64,000 nucleotides of DNA from Pedobacter nototheniae (GTDB taxonomy: Bacteria; Bacteroidota; Bacteroidia; Sphingobacteriales; Sphingobacteriaceae): contig NZ_RQRS01000008.1 of the NCBI RefSeq assembly GCF_004335085.1, positions 123,827-187,826 of the forward strand, written 5' to 3'. A model generated the notes under the pieces. It was not told where the DNA came from. It saw nothing but the letters and a program-made list of their open reading frames with translations, and ran no database searches. A program made the position numbers and the translations under genes. Shown in pieces: positions 1-9,597 of this stretch (position 1 is the first letter of the stretch; the number at the start of each line of letters is the position of its first letter).

Positions 1-252
1 CGAAAACTTATCATACACTTCCGCCATTTCACTGTAACCATCACCAGCTTTATTTAAAATGGTAACAGCCACTTTATAATCGTAATGGGCAGAACCTAAT
101 GATTTAACATCAAAAAACTGTTCTTCATTACGAATCACCACATTAGCATTTGCTTTAAGCTCTTCAGTAAGTTTGGCAACATCATAAATGCCTTGTCCAT
201 AGCTGTTAACAATGGCGCAGAATATTAAAATTATACTTAAATAGTACTTCAT
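1..252 (-). CDS. DUF3857-type exported protein, N-terminal part only
   Basis: The reverse strand from 252 opens with ATG and encodes 84 codons before the window edge, so this is only the N-terminus. It starts with a signal peptide (MKYYLSIILIFCAIVNSYGQ). The next part resembles the start of DUF3857 proteins (a beta-rich domain ahead of a transglutaminase-like fold), and so resembles the upstream neighbour. The start codon overlaps the stop of the upstream gene by one base (TAATG), so the two are translationally coupled in one operon. The family is common in Bacteroidota and its function is unknown. The family assignment from such a short piece is moderate. Confidence 0.6.
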   Translation of the reverse strand, partial: MKYYLSIILIFCAIVNSYGQGIYDVAKLTEELKANANVVIRNEEQFFDVKSLGSAHYDYKVAVTILNKAGDGYSEMAEVYDKFS

Positions 253-2249
253 TAGGATTTCTTTTTAAATACGATTTGTTCTGCTTGTTTTTCTACAATT
301 GTTTTAAAAAGCTCTTTTAAATCAAAATATTCTTCTGGAGAGTATAGAGATTTATTTACGTTGATTACACTTTTTACCATCAGCGCTTTACCTTCACTAA
401 CATAGTTGATGCTGAAAGTTCCTTTATCATCCGATAGTTTATAGATGCCGCTTTTAGGCAGTTTATCAATTTCATATTCCTCAGGGAAATTTAAGGATAT
501 TCTATAAGTTTCTTTAAAAGGATAAGCAAAATCAACAGGGAACTTGCGTTCTTCCAGTTTGAAAAGATTTTCTTTAGTTCTTTCGAAAAGAAGTGGCGTA
601 AAGTAAACCAAATTGCCAGCTTCTTCCACATTATCCTCAATTACAACATCCATTGATTCGGTAAGCAACTCATCCAAATCATTAAGAGCGCTAATTTTAT
701 AGTTGGAAATTTCAAGTCCAGTTTTGTTTTTCTTAAAGTTTTTTAAAAACTCTGCTTCATTAGTTTTTCTATATTTCTCGCGAAGGTTTAAAGCAGAATA
801 ACCCATCGAATACTGATTAATTTGCCCCACTAATTTGTTTTCTTTGTTTAGTGTTAGGGTATATGCAAATGTTTTTTCAGTTTTAATACTTGGCTCTGTA
901 GAAAGCCATTGTCCATTTTTTTCGGTTAAATTAATGTAAAACCCTTGATGACTTAAATTTTCATAATCTAGCATGCCCAACGGTAAATCGCGGTCGGTAG
1001 CATCCATATAATATAAAGTTTCGCCAATTTGAGTTACAGCTACAACATTATTAAAAGCAGAAATTACTGGATAACCAGGATGTTCTCCATTTTCTCTGGT
1101 GCTAATTAATACAGGGTAAGCTAAAATTTTTGCTTCTTTCAATAAGCTTAGTAGAGCGAGATTAATATCAGCAGATGAACCCGTCTTTTTTTCGAAGATA
1201 GTTTTAGGGTTACTTTCTGATGAATATTTCGAATACTTATTATTCCACTTCAGGTTATTTTTAACGTAACTAAAAATAAGTTTAGTAATGGCTAAAGAAT
1301 CTTTTTCGCCCTTTAATATGCCTGGTAAAACCGATTTTGCATAGCTATTTTTGTTGATGTAAGAGCCAAAGTTTTCTTCATCAGCTAGCCCAGCAATAAT
1401 TTTATTCCATGATCCATTATAATCTTTGTACAACTCGCCAGGGAAATTAGAAGCCTTTAATTCAAATTCTATTTTTGGCGTATAATCATCCATTGTAGTT
1501 ACATAGGGCTCATCTTTCAATGCAGGCAAATTTTCTGCACAGTATTTATCGTATAAAGCATTAGAATTTAGCCCCGTTACGTATGATGCATTTGTGGTTT
1601 CGTGGATAGGATGATCTATTTTGAAATAACCACCTAAGTTATTTTTATAAGTTAAGTATTCAGGAATTTTAACATTATATTCAGACCATAGGGTAGGTAC
1701 ACCAGTTTGAAATCTCCATCCTCTTAAAGTAAAAATAAAGTCGGATTTAATTCTGTATTTAAACTCTATAATAGAACCTTCTTTGATGTTGGGTAATGCA
1801 AATTTTTTGATAATATTATTTTTATCAAACGCCTCAGTAAATTTGGCATCTTTATTTAGCTTGCTTACAACCATTTTACCATCAACCATATTATAGGTTG
1901 CGGCATCCATAAAATTTAGTTCTTCTTTGGCTGTACTATTGCTTTTATATAATTCTATGCTAAAATTACCAAGATCGTATCCACTCTTTTTTAGGATTTT
2001 GTAACGAACATGTCTTTCGTAAACATAAATAAAACTTTGAGTTGATGAACTTATTTCGAAATAGCAATCGCCAACATCGAATAATTTAACTGCTGCGGCG
2101 GCAGAATCTACTCCTGTAGCTTTTACATCAAATTCTGAAGGTAATATTTTACCGAATTTAAATTCTCTTTTTACTTTGGTTTGGGCACTAATGGTTCCAA
2201 CTCCAATGCATAGCATTAGAATCAGAAATTTGAGAGCTGTTTTCTGCAT
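252..2249 (-). CDS. DUF3857 domain protein with degenerate transglutaminase core
   Basis: This is an exported protein of about 665 residues. A longer frame begins with GTG at 2273, but ATG at 2249 is preferred because it opens directly on a signal peptide (MQKTALKFLILMLCIGVGTISAQ). The N-terminal half is DUF3857-like. The middle has a transglutaminase-like core, and the C-terminal part is beta-rich. At the catalytic positions the sequence reads GSSADIN (1161-1184) where active enzymes have Cys after G-S or G-x. It reads FNNVVAV (near 1037-1056) where His is expected. The Asp motif MDATD is kept. An enzymatic role is therefore doubtful, and a structural or binding role in the envelope is more likely. 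The gene is co-transcribed with the partial relative downstream and divergent from guaB. Confidence 0.8.
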   Translation of the reverse strand: MQKTALKFLILMLCIGVGTISAQTKVKREFKFGKILPSEFDVKATGVDSAAAAVKLFDVGDCYFEISSSTQSFIYVYERHVRYKILKKSGYDLGNFSIELYKSNSTAKEELNFMDAATYNMVDGKMVVSKLNKDAKFTEAFDKNNIIKKFALPNIKEGSIIEFKYRIKSDFIFTLRGWRFQTGVPTLWSEYNVKIPEYLTYKNNLGGYFKIDHPIHETTNASYVTGLNSNALYDKYCAENLPALKDEPYVTTMDDYTPKIEFELKASNFPGELYKDYNGSWNKIIAGLADEENFGSYINKNSYAKSVLPGILKGEKDSLAITKLIFSYVKNNLKWNNKYSKYSSESNPKTIFEKKTGSSADINLALLSLLKEAKILAYPVLISTRENGEHPGYPVISAFNNVVAVTQIGETLYYMDATDRDLPLGMLDYENLSHQGFYINLTEKNGQWLSTEPSIKTEKTFAYTLTLNKENKLVGQINQYSMGYSALNLREKYRKTNEAEFLKNFKKNKTGLEISNYKISALNDLDELLTESMDVVIEDNVEEAGNLVYFTPLLFERTKENLFKLEERKFPVDFAYPFKETYRISLNFPEEYEIDKLPKSGIYKLSDDKGTFSINYVSEGKALMVKSVINVNKSLYSPEEYFDLKELFKTIVEKQAEQIVFKKKS

Positions 2250-2381
2250 TAAATTTTGATTGTTTGGTATCACAAATTAAAGCAATCTATTTCTAGTTTA
2301 AAAGGTTTTCGAAATATATAAAGCACATTAGAGATGTTAATGTATCTGAAATGTAATTTCTGAGCAGAAATAGATCAGCCT

Positions 2382-2411
2382 TTTGATTTTGATAAAACTT
2401 TCTTATCTTTG
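2382..2411 (+). promoter_or_regulatory. Bacteroidota-type promoter of guaB
   Basis: TTTG at 2382-2385, an 18-nt spacer, then TATCTTTG at 2404-2411. This matches the Bacteroidota -33/-7 consensus (TTTG, TAnnTTTG). It predicts a leader of about 30 nt before the guaB ATG. Confidence 0.7.
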
Positions 2412-2443
2412 CCCGGCATATAATAAATCCTAATTTATTTGCC

Positions 2444-3913
2444 ATGCAACTCGATTCCACAAAATTTATTGCCACAGGTTTAACATATGACGATGTACTT
2501 TTGGTACCCGCATATTCTGAGATTTTACCTCGTGAAGTAAGTACAGCATCATTTTTAACCAAAAAAATTAAACTTAACGTTCCATTAGTTTCTGCCGCAA
2601 TGGATACCGTAACAGAAGCAGAACTTGCCATTGCCATTGCGCAAAATGGTGGTTTAGGTATGTTGCACAAAAACATGACGATTGAGCGACAAGCTGAGGA
2701 GGTACGTAAAGTTAAACGTTCGGAAAGTGGAATGATTCAGGATCCGGTTACTTTATTAGAAACTGCTGTTGTTGCTGATGCTTTCAAAATTATGAAAGAA
2801 CATAAAATTGGTGGTATTCCGGTAGTAAGCAGTGATAATAAATTGGTCGGCATTATTACCAATCGCGATTTACGTTTCCAAAAGAATATGCAAAGGCCGA
2901 TTGCTGAGGTAATGACTAAAGAAAATTTAATTATTGCACCAGAAGGTACAACATTGGTACAGGCAGAAGAAATTCTTCAAAATCATAAAATAGAGAAACT
3001 TCCAGTAGTAAGTAAAGACGGTTATTTAAGCGGCTTAATTACTTTTAAGGATATATCTAAGGTTAAAAACTATCCTGCGGCTTGTAAAGATGAGCGTGGG
3101 CGTTTACGCGTTGGTGCTGCTGTTGGTGTTACTGCCGATACTTTGCAACGTGTTGATGCTTTGGTAAATGCAGGAGTGGATGTAATTACAATTGATACCG
3201 CACATGGGCACTCAAAAGGTGTTGTAGATAAATTAAAGGAAGTTAAGGCAAAATACCCTGATTTACAGGTGATTGTTGGAAATATTGCAACAGGAGCAGC
3301 AGCCAAATTTTTAGCAGATGCTGGTGCAGATGCTGTTAAAGTTGGTATTGGACCAGGTTCTATTTGTACAACCAGAATTATTGCGGGTGTTGGTGTTCCT
3401 CAATTATATGCTGTTTACGAATGTGCAAAAGCATTAAAAGGAACTGGTGTACCTGTAATTGCCGATGGTGGTATTAAACACACTGGTGATATTGCAAAAG
3501 CAATTGCATCTGGTGCAAGTGCAGTTATGGCTGGTTCATTATTTGCCGGAGTGGAAGAATCGCCAGGTGAAACAATCATTTACGAAGGACGTAAATTTAA
3601 ATCTTATCGTGGTATGGGTTCGATTGAAGCGATGGAGCAAGGTTCAAAAGATCGCTATTTCCAGGATGTTGAAGATGATATTAAAAAATTAGTTCCTGAA
3701 GGTATTGTAGGTCGTGTGCCATTTAAAGGTACATTGGCAGAAGTAATGTACCAATATGTTGGTGGTTTACGTGCAAGTATGGGTTATTGTGGGGCTGCTA
3801 ATATTGAAGCTTTACAAGAAGCACAATTTGTACAAATTACTGCTGCCGGTATGCGTGAAAGTCATCCACATGATATTACAATTACTAAAGAAGCACCAAA
3901 TTATACAAGATAG
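2444..3913 (+). CDS. guaB: IMP dehydrogenase
   Basis: GuaB oxidises IMP to XMP with NAD+, the committed step of GTP synthesis in the cytosol. The 489-residue length is typical. The order is an N-terminal TIM-barrel segment ([16 protein letters not shown]), two CBS domains at roughly residues 95-215, then the rest of the barrel. The catalytic loop GPGSICTTR contains the Cys that forms the thioimidate adduct. The flap sequence [10 protein letters not shown] and the C-terminal [14 protein letters not shown] are also conserved. The gene is monocistronic, with its own promoter upstream and a strong terminator downstream. Antisense frames across its 5' and central parts are shadows. Confidence 0.97.
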   Translation: MQLDSTKFIATGLTYDDVLLVPAYSEILPREVSTASFLTKKIKLNVPLVSAAMDTVTEAELAIAIAQNGGLGMLHKNMTIERQAEEVRKVKRSESGMIQDPVTLLETAVVADAFKIMKEHKIGGIPVVSSDNKLVGIITNRDLRFQKNMQRPIAEVMTKENLIIAPEGTTLVQAEEILQNHKIEKLPVVSKDGYLSGLITFKDISKVKNYPAACKDERGRLRVGAAVGVTADTLQRVDALVNAGVDVITIDTAHGHSKGVVDKLKEVKAKYPDLQVIVGNIATGAAAKFLADAGADAVKVGIGPGSICTTRIIAGVGVPQLYAVYECAKALKGTGVPVIADGGIKHTGDIAKAIASGASAVMAGSLFAGVEESPGETIIYEGRKFKSYRGMGSIEAMEQGSKDRYFQDVEDDIKKLVPEGIVGRVPFKGTLAEVMYQYVGGLRASMGYCGAANIEALQEAQFVQITAAGMRESHPHDITITKEAPNYTR

Positions 3914-3977
3914 AACCAGTAAATCCCTTATTGCAAGAGTAAAGCAGTTTTAAAGGAAAATTATTATAATAAATAGA

Positions 3978-4010
3978 AGCGGGGCGTCAGAAATGACAGC
4001 CCCGCTTTTT
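3978..4010 (+). terminator. Rho-independent terminator of guaB
   Basis: The hairpin is AGCGGGGC (3978-3985) with GCCCCGCT (3999-4006), extended inward by GTCA/TGAC closing a GAAA tetraloop. A T run follows directly. Confidence 0.9.
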
Positions 4011-4142
4011 CTTTGAGTATATTTTACCCGTGCTCATTCTCTATTTGATGGATTTTAAAATAGTATAACATTTCATCTATATAATTTGAAACCAAATGAT
4101 AGGCAAGGTAAATGGCAAATAAATAATTTTAGCAAAATAAAA

Positions 4143-4172
4143 TTTGGCAGATACTTTTTTTTAATATATTTG
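4143..4172 (+). promoter_or_regulatory. Promoter of the TonB receptor gene
   Basis: TTTG (4143-4146), 18 nt, TATATTTG (4165-4172) matches the Bacteroidota consensus. It implies a 5' leader of about 140 nt before the ATG at 4322. That leader holds a perfect 6-bp inverted repeat, CCGTTC-aaac-GAACGG (4263-4278), which could be an operator or a leader hairpin. Apart from these sites and the guaB terminator, the 408-bp gap shows nothing else. Confidence 0.6.
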
Positions 4173-4321
4173 TCGACTAAATCTATAGATTTTATATAAT
4201 AATTTATGAAGACTTTCCAAAAAACCGAAAATTGTTGTTGTATGCAACTTAAATCAATATTTCCGTTCAAACGAACGGGTGATTAACCAACAAAAAAATA
4301 ATCCAAACAAATCAAACAATC

Positions 4322-6901
4322 ATGAAAAAAAGTTTACTAATTCTATTTTCTCTCCTTATATCTACAACTTATTTATTTGCTCAAACTCCAATAAAGGGTA
4401 TAATAAAATCAACTAATGGCACAACAATTCCACATGCAACCGTAAAGGTAAGAGGGACTACTATTTCTACTGTTGCAGATGAAAACGGAGTGTTTACAAT
4501 TAATGCGAGGCAAGAGCCACCATTTTATATTCAAGTTAGCTCAGTTGGCTATAAACCACAAGATTTTCAGATTTTAAAATTGCAGGATACACCAACAGAG
4601 TTTGTTCTGGTAGAAAATGCGCTTCTTGATGAGATTGTGGTCACCTCAAGGAGAAGGTCAGAAGTTTTACAGGATGTACCCATCCCAATTACAGTTATTG
4701 GTGGTCAAGCTGCAGAAAATGCTGGTGCTTTTAACGTTAATCGTTTAAAGGAATTGGTGCCATCGGTACAGCTTTATGCTTCAAATGCAAGAAATACAAC
4801 CCTTAACATCAGGGGATTGGGTTCTACCTTTGGTTTAACAAATGACGGTATTGATCCAGGAGTGGGTTTTTATGTGGATGGTGTTTATCACGCCCGTCCG
4901 GCTGCAACCTCTACAGATTTTCTTGATATTGAGCAAATAGAAGTAATAAGAGGTCCGCAAGGCACCTTATTTGGTAAAAATACAACAGCTGGGGCATTTA
5001 ATATTACAACCACAAAGCCTACACAAACGCCATCGGCAAAGGTAGAGCTGAGCTTTGGAAATTATAATTTTATCCAGGCTAAAACATCGGTTTCTGGTGG
5101 AGTGGCTAAAAACCTTGCTGCAAAAGTTTCAATCTCAGGTACCCAAAGGGATGGCACTATTTGGAATACACGCGAGGAACGTAAATATAGTGGACAAAAT
5201 AATTTAGGCTTTAAAGGTCAGTTATATTACACGCCATCAGATAAATTACAAATATTACTTAGTGGCGATGTAAGCATTCAGCACCCTGCAGGTTATCCAT
5301 TAGTAATTGCTGGTGTAACCAATACTGAACGAAGTGCTTTTCGCCAGTACTCAAAAATTGTTTCCGATTTAGGTTATCAGCAGCCAAAAATTGATCCATT
5401 TTCTAGGGAGATTAATACAAATACGCCGTGGAGACACAATCAATCAATAGGTGGTATATCCTTAAACGTAGATTATAAAATTGGTAATGGAACGCTTACC
5501 TCTACAACCGCGTGGAGATTCTGGAATTGGGATCCAACCAACGACAGGGATTTCTCTGAACTAGCTGCGTTAACCAAATCTCAGGGAAATTCGCGTCACG
5601 ATCAATATTCTCAAGAAGTTAGATACGCAGGTAACATAACCGAAAAATTAAGCGGTGTAATTGGAGTATTTGCGCTTGGGCAAAACTTAAAAGGGTTAGA
5701 TCAAACAGAAGAAGTAGGTAAAGATCAATGGAGATTTGTGCAAACAAGCAACACCGGCTCTCAGGCATTATATGCAACACCTGGTTTGTTGGATGGCTTC
5801 GGGATTAAAACCAATTCGACCATTAAATCTTTAAGTGCTGCTGTATTTGCGCAGGTTGACTGGGAGTTTTTAGAACATTTTCATGTTTTACCTGGTTTAA
5901 GATTTACTTATGATAAAAAAGATGTTGATTACAATAGAGTAACTTATGGCGGTTTACAAACCACAGATGCTACTTTACTTGGTTTAAAAGCGGCTGTTTA
6001 TAGCAATCAACAATTTACTACAAGCACAAACAATAATAATCTTTCGGGTAACTTAACGGTATCTTACCGCCCTAATCAAAGGTTAAACGTTTATGGAACT
6101 TTCTCCACAGCTTATAAACCAGTAGGCGTTAACGTAGGCGGTTTGCCAACAACATCTACAGGAGCGGCAGATTTATCATTAGCCGTAGTAAAACCAGAGT
6201 ATGTGGAGCATTACGAATTAGGTGTTAAAACAAAGCCAGCCAAAGGTTTCTTGTTAAATGTTACCGCTTTTAACACTGATATTAAAGATTATCAAACCAA
6301 TGTACAATCGCCGCAATTAGGTGTAAACAGGGGTTATCTTGCCAATGCAGAAAAAGTTAATGTAAAGGGTTTAGAGATTGATGGAACTTATCAATTGGAA
6401 AGATTTTTAACTTTAAATGCTGCCTTGGCTTATCTTAATGGTAAGTATGTGAAATTTACAAATGCACCTTTACCACTAGAAGAAACTGGCCATACCGAGG
6501 TTATTAATGGCGTATCTACACAGGTTGCATTTAAAGATGCTTCTGGTGGTAGATTGCCGGGTATATCTAAATGGAACATCTCTGGTGGAGCAGAATTTAG
6601 CACACCTGGTAGTTTGGCAACTAAAAGCGGAAGATATTTTATCGCTGGTGATGCCAGCTATCGGTCACAATATTCGTCAAACCCAACACCTTCAAGTGTT
6701 TTAAATGTTGCAGGTTATTCTTTATTAAATGCCCGCTTAGGGTTTAAATCTGATAAGTTCTCTGCATTTGTTTGGAGTAGAAACATTGCAAATACCCATT
6801 ATTACGAACAGTTGCAGGCTGCTGCTGGTAATTCTGGCTTATATGCAGGTGCGCTAGGAGATCCACGAACTTACGGCATCACATTCCGTTACACATTTTA
6901 A
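4322..6901 (+). CDS. TonB-dependent outer-membrane receptor
   Basis: This outer-membrane active-transport receptor has 859 residues. In order it shows a signal peptide (ending LFAQ), a CarboxypepD_reg-like domain at about 22-105 (PIKGIIKSTNGTTIPHATVK), a plug domain (ILDEIVV-type TonB box region, then IEVIRGPQGTLFGKNTTAGAFNI), a 22-strand barrel, and a terminal aromatic residue (RYTF). The plug motif is of the FecA/FhuA-like type rather than SusC type, and no SusD partner lies next to it. A siderophore, cobalamin or plant/aromatic compound could be the ligand; the sequence does not decide. The gene has its own promoter and terminator. Confidence 0.88.
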   Translation: MKKSLLILFSLLISTTYLFAQTPIKGIIKSTNGTTIPHATVKVRGTTISTVADENGVFTINARQEPPFYIQVSSVGYKPQDFQILKLQDTPTEFVLVENALLDEIVVTSRRRSEVLQDVPIPITVIGGQAAENAGAFNVNRLKELVPSVQLYASNARNTTLNIRGLGSTFGLTNDGIDPGVGFYVDGVYHARPAATSTDFLDIEQIEVIRGPQGTLFGKNTTAGAFNITTTKPTQTPSAKVELSFGNYNFIQAKTSVSGGVAKNLAAKVSISGTQRDGTIWNTREERKYSGQNNLGFKGQLYYTPSDKLQILLSGDVSIQHPAGYPLVIAGVTNTERSAFRQYSKIVSDLGYQQPKIDPFSREINTNTPWRHNQSIGGISLNVDYKIGNGTLTSTTAWRFWNWDPTNDRDFSELAALTKSQGNSRHDQYSQEVRYAGNITEKLSGVIGVFALGQNLKGLDQTEEVGKDQWRFVQTSNTGSQALYATPGLLDGFGIKTNSTIKSLSAAVFAQVDWEFLEHFHVLPGLRFTYDKKDVDYNRVTYGGLQTTDATLLGLKAAVYSNQQFTTSTNNNNLSGNLTVSYRPNQRLNVYGTFSTAYKPVGVNVGGLPTTSTGAADLSLAVVKPEYVEHYELGVKTKPAKGFLLNVTAFNTDIKDYQTNVQSPQLGVNRGYLANAEKVNVKGLEIDGTYQLERFLTLNAALAYLNGKYVKFTNAPLPLEETGHTEVINGVSTQVAFKDASGGRLPGISKWNISGGAEFSTPGSLATKSGRYFIAGDASYRSQYSSNPTPSSVLNVAGYSLLNARLGFKSDKFSAFVWSRNIANTHYYEQLQAAAGNSGLYAGALGDPRTYGITFRYTF

Positions 6902-6931
6902 TCTTTTTCTCTCTTTATATTTGGTTAGAAG

Positions 6932-6957
6932 GCGTCGATTTATTCGGCGCTTTTTGT
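6932..6957 (+). terminator. Terminator of the TonB receptor gene
   Basis: GCGTCGA (6932-6938) pairs with TCGGCGC (6944-6950), including one G-T pair. The loop is 5 nt and a T run follows. Confidence 0.85.
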
Positions 6958-7076
6958 TTTATAAAATATTGTCATTTTGCTTTTCAATCGTCAAAATAAC
7001 ATCTGTAACAGTTTTGTGCAGAATTAAAATTTATATAGAAGGGATAAAATCTTAACTTCGATCAAATTTTGACTTA

Positions 7077-7670
7077 ATGAATAAGCTTAAATCAGTTTGT
7101 GTATATTGTGGCTCAAACTTTAATGGCGATGTAGCGCTAAGAAATGCGATCAAACAACTGGCGCAATCGCTGGTTAAACAAAATATCCGTTTGGTATATG
7201 GTGGTGGTAGTGTTGGGGTAATGGGTGTTTTAGCAAATGATGTTTTAGAATTAAACGGTTTGGTAACCGGCGTTATTCCTCAGTTTTTGATGGATAAGGA
7301 AGTAGGGCATAAAGGTGTAACCGAAATGATTGTTACTGAAAATATGCACCAACGTAAACAAAAAATGGCCGATTTGAGTGATGGCTTTATAATTTTACCT
7401 GGTGGTTTTGGTACACTTGAAGAATTTTTTGAAGTATTAACCTGGTTACAACTTGGCCTGCACAACAAACCTATTGGCGTATTAAATGTAAATGGATTTT
7501 ATGATCCCTTATTTGCGCAAATGGAAATGATGGTACAAAGCAAATTTTTAAAGCCTGCCAACAGAGATTTGGTTTTTAATGAGGCGGATGCTGAAATACT
7601 GATCGATAAAATGGATAACTTTTCGGCCGTGCCTGATGAGGTTTGGTTTAGAGAAAGAAATTTAATCTAA
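7077..7670 (+). CDS. LOG-family cytokinin riboside 5'-monophosphate phosphoribohydrolase
   Basis: This is a cytosolic Rossmann-fold protein of the LOG/TIGR00730 family, 197 residues, the usual length. The signature PGGFGTLEEFFEVLTWLQLG (PGGxGTxxE) carries the catalytic Glu/Arg region and the nucleotide-binding loop. The N-terminal VCVYCGSNF and the GGGSVGVMG loop are also typical. Family members cleave the N-glycosidic bond of nucleoside monophosphates such as AMP or cytokinin nucleotides. In bacteria the true substrate is often unknown. The next gene starts 65 nt downstream. Confidence 0.88.
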   Translation: MNKLKSVCVYCGSNFNGDVALRNAIKQLAQSLVKQNIRLVYGGGSVGVMGVLANDVLELNGLVTGVIPQFLMDKEVGHKGVTEMIVTENMHQRKQKMADLSDGFIILPGGFGTLEEFFEVLTWLQLGLHNKPIGVLNVNGFYDPLFAQMEMMVQSKFLKPANRDLVFNEADAEILIDKMDNFSAVPDEVWFRERNLI

Positions 7671-7735
7671 CCAGAAAACAACACAATTAACAATACATAA
7701 AGCAATTAATTTTAAAACCGCTTTAACTTTATATA

Positions 7736-8197
7736 ATGCAAATTATTTCAAACCACGCAGAATTTGAACAATACCTTGGCAAGGAATTAGGCCTTTCTTC
7801 ATGGCATACCATTACCCAGGAGCAGATTAATAAATTCGCCGATGCCACATTAGATCATCAATGGATACATGTTGATGAGGAACGTGCCCAAAATGAAGGA
7901 CCATTTAAATCTACAATTGCACATGGTTATTTAACCTTGTCGTTAATTCCTTATTTATGGAAGGAAATTGTAGATATTCGTAACCTGAAAATGGAAATTA
8001 ATTACGGAATAGAAAATTTAAGATTTGCCCAAGCCGTAACCGTTAACAGTAGGATTAGATTAAGAGCAAAACTGGCTTCAATTATTAATTTACGTGGCGT
8101 AACAAAGGTTAACATGGGAATTGAAATGGAAATTGAAGACCAAAAAAAGCCTGCCTTCAACGGAGAGGTTGTGTTCTTATACCACTTCATTTCATAG
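7736..8197 (+). CDS. MaoC family dehydratase (R-specific enoyl-CoA hydratase-like)
   Basis: This 153-residue hot-dog-fold protein has the hydratase-2 motif: D-x2-HQWIHVDEERA (about residues 41-53) followed by IAHGYLTLSLIP. The Asp and His are the expected catalytic pair for hydrating trans-2-enoyl-CoA to (R)-3-hydroxyacyl-CoA. The length fits a single-domain MaoC protein. It may be co-transcribed with the LOG-family gene, but the two roles are unrelated. The substrate chain length cannot be read from the sequence. Confidence 0.85.
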   Translation: MQIISNHAEFEQYLGKELGLSSWHTITQEQINKFADATLDHQWIHVDEERAQNEGPFKSTIAHGYLTLSLIPYLWKEIVDIRNLKMEINYGIENLRFAQAVTVNSRIRLRAKLASIINLRGVTKVNMGIEMEIEDQKKPAFNGEVVFLYHFIS

Positions 8198-8307
8198 TAT
8201 TAGATTCAAAACCTTAGAATAAGCAGAAAATTAATTAAAGTCATTTAGGCTATAATTAGTTTTCTGCTTTTTTGTGCCTATATAAAACCTTGTGATTCAA
8301 ACTTTAA

Positions 8308-8326
8308 GTGCAACACGGTGTTGTGC
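8308..8326. repeat. Palindromic element with CGGTGTTGT core
   Basis: The palindrome is CAACAC-g-GTGTTG (8311-8323), embedded in GTGCAACACGGTGTTGTGC, about 55 bp upstream of the lipoprotein gene. A related element, with the same 9-mer CGGTGTTGT, lies upstream of trxB at 13082-13098. It could be an operator; the evidence is weak. Confidence 0.3.
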
Positions 8327-8381
8327 TTGTAGCGTTTAAGTTAATTTCTACGTTTTAAAATAAAGTCTAACCAATCTCGTT

Positions 8382-8939
8382 ATGAAAAATCTAAAAATTA
8401 CTACGCTCCATATTGTTGCAGCAGCTATTGCAATCGTGGTTTTAATGTCCTCATCCTGTAAAAATAAAATGGCAACAGATAAAAATCCTTCTAATTCCTT
8501 TTTTCCAATGCAAATAGGGAATTACTGGAAAATGTCTCCCACTTCATATACCGAAATACAAGATACAACACAGATTGACGGTAAACTTTATTATAAATTT
8601 TATTCTTTAGTAGGAGGCGATGCAACCAGTACAAATTATTATCGTATTGATGAACAAAATAGGTTAGTAGAAAGTTATACCGACGATCCAAAAAAAGTAT
8701 ATGTTAAAGCCGACTTTAATGCCAAACCTGGCGATATTTTTTATACTTTAAACGATAAAACCGAAAATGATTATCAAGTAAAAGTGCTCAGTAAAACAGA
8801 TTCCGATATGGTTTTTGAGTTCGATATGGTTTATCATCCAAACTTAAAAGGAAGCAAACACACCGAAAAATATATAAAAGGTAAGGGTTGGGCGGATAAT
8901 TGGAAGGAGATTAAGATTAACGGAAAGGTTTATAAATAG
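8382..8939 (+). CDS. Predicted lipoprotein of unknown function
   Basis: The 185-residue protein begins with a basic-hydrophobic lipoprotein signal and a lipobox with Cys (VLMSSSC, Cys near residue 26). It is therefore probably tethered to the inner or outer membrane. The mature part starts with PMQIGNYWKM, an opening seen in small Bacteroidota beta-rich lipoproteins. It continues with alternating beta-strand-like segments and ends KINGKVYK. No enzyme motif is visible. It stands alone, facing the convergent DUF1801 gene. Confidence 0.7.
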   Translation: MKNLKITTLHIVAAAIAIVVLMSSSCKNKMATDKNPSNSFFPMQIGNYWKMSPTSYTEIQDTTQIDGKLYYKFYSLVGGDATSTNYYRIDEQNRLVESYTDDPKKVYVKADFNAKPGDIFYTLNDKTENDYQVKVLSKTDSDMVFEFDMVYHPNLKGSKHTEKYIKGKGWADNWKEIKINGKVYK

Positions 8940-8963
8940 AAGTTTGTTATAAGGTTAAACTCG

Positions 8964-9425
8964 TTATTTTCGGCTATCCTTCATTTTTTCATACTGGCTA
9001 ATCCATTGCTGCGGACTAACTTTAGTCGATAATTCTGCAATCAGTTCATAAGGAATAGCGTCAATTTTTTTGAACCTAACACAGCCTTTTCCCATGTCTA
9101 ATTTGAATTTGCTATGCTTAGGGAATTCAGTTTTAAACCATTCTAATAAATCAGGAAAAGAATAAAGGCCCATGTGATAAACCGCAATAAAATTCTTTTG
9201 AGACGCAATATTCATAAAAGGAAGCGGTTGCTCAGGTGTACAATGGTAACCAGCTGGGTATAAGCTGTGTGGCACCACGTAGCCAATCATACCGTAAATT
9301 ATTCTTTCATCAAAACCTTTAGGCAAATTTTCCACTACGCAATTGCGAAGTTTTGAAATCGCTTCTTTCCGTTCTTCCGGAATACTGTTGATATATTCAG
9401 CCACCGTATTTACAAATATTTGCAT
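8964..9425 (-). CDS. DUF1801 domain protein
   Basis: The protein has 153 residues. It shows the DUF1801 (YdhG-like) pattern: an N-terminal helix (VAEYINSIPEERKEAISKLRNCV), then LPKGFDERIIYGMIGYVVPHSLYP. A central strand carries FMNIASQKNFIAVYHMG, and a C-terminal segment reads LDMGKGCVRFKKIDAIPYELIAEL. The family is small, cytosolic and of unknown function, with a fold related to iron-sulfur-scaffold-like proteins. It is monocistronic and convergent with the lipoprotein gene. No operon partner suggests a role. Confidence 0.8.
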   Translation of the reverse strand: MQIFVNTVAEYINSIPEERKEAISKLRNCVVENLPKGFDERIIYGMIGYVVPHSLYPAGYHCTPEQPLPFMNIASQKNFIAVYHMGLYSFPDLLEWFKTEFPKHSKFKLDMGKGCVRFKKIDAIPYELIAELSTKVSPQQWISQYEKMKDSRK

Positions 9426-9597
9426 ACTTAGTTTTTATATTTTTTATGAAAGATTTATCAAAAATATTGTTTTAAATGTAAATACAAACGTAATGGATTG
9501 GCATTTTTGAAATAACAAAATGATTACCCAGTATTTGGTAGACCGGAAACCAAAATGGTCAATACGATTTTTATAAAATTAAATTTAAATTGCCACC

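Noticed and set aside
2293..2676. Antisense frame of 127 codons opposite the 5' end of guaB
   Set aside because: It lies across the promoter and start of an unambiguous gene, has no recognisable domain, and its composition mirrors the guaB codons.
4073..4270. 65-codon reverse frame in the guaB/TonB gap
   Set aside because: It covers the consensus promoter and the leader of the TonB receptor gene and shows no protein features.
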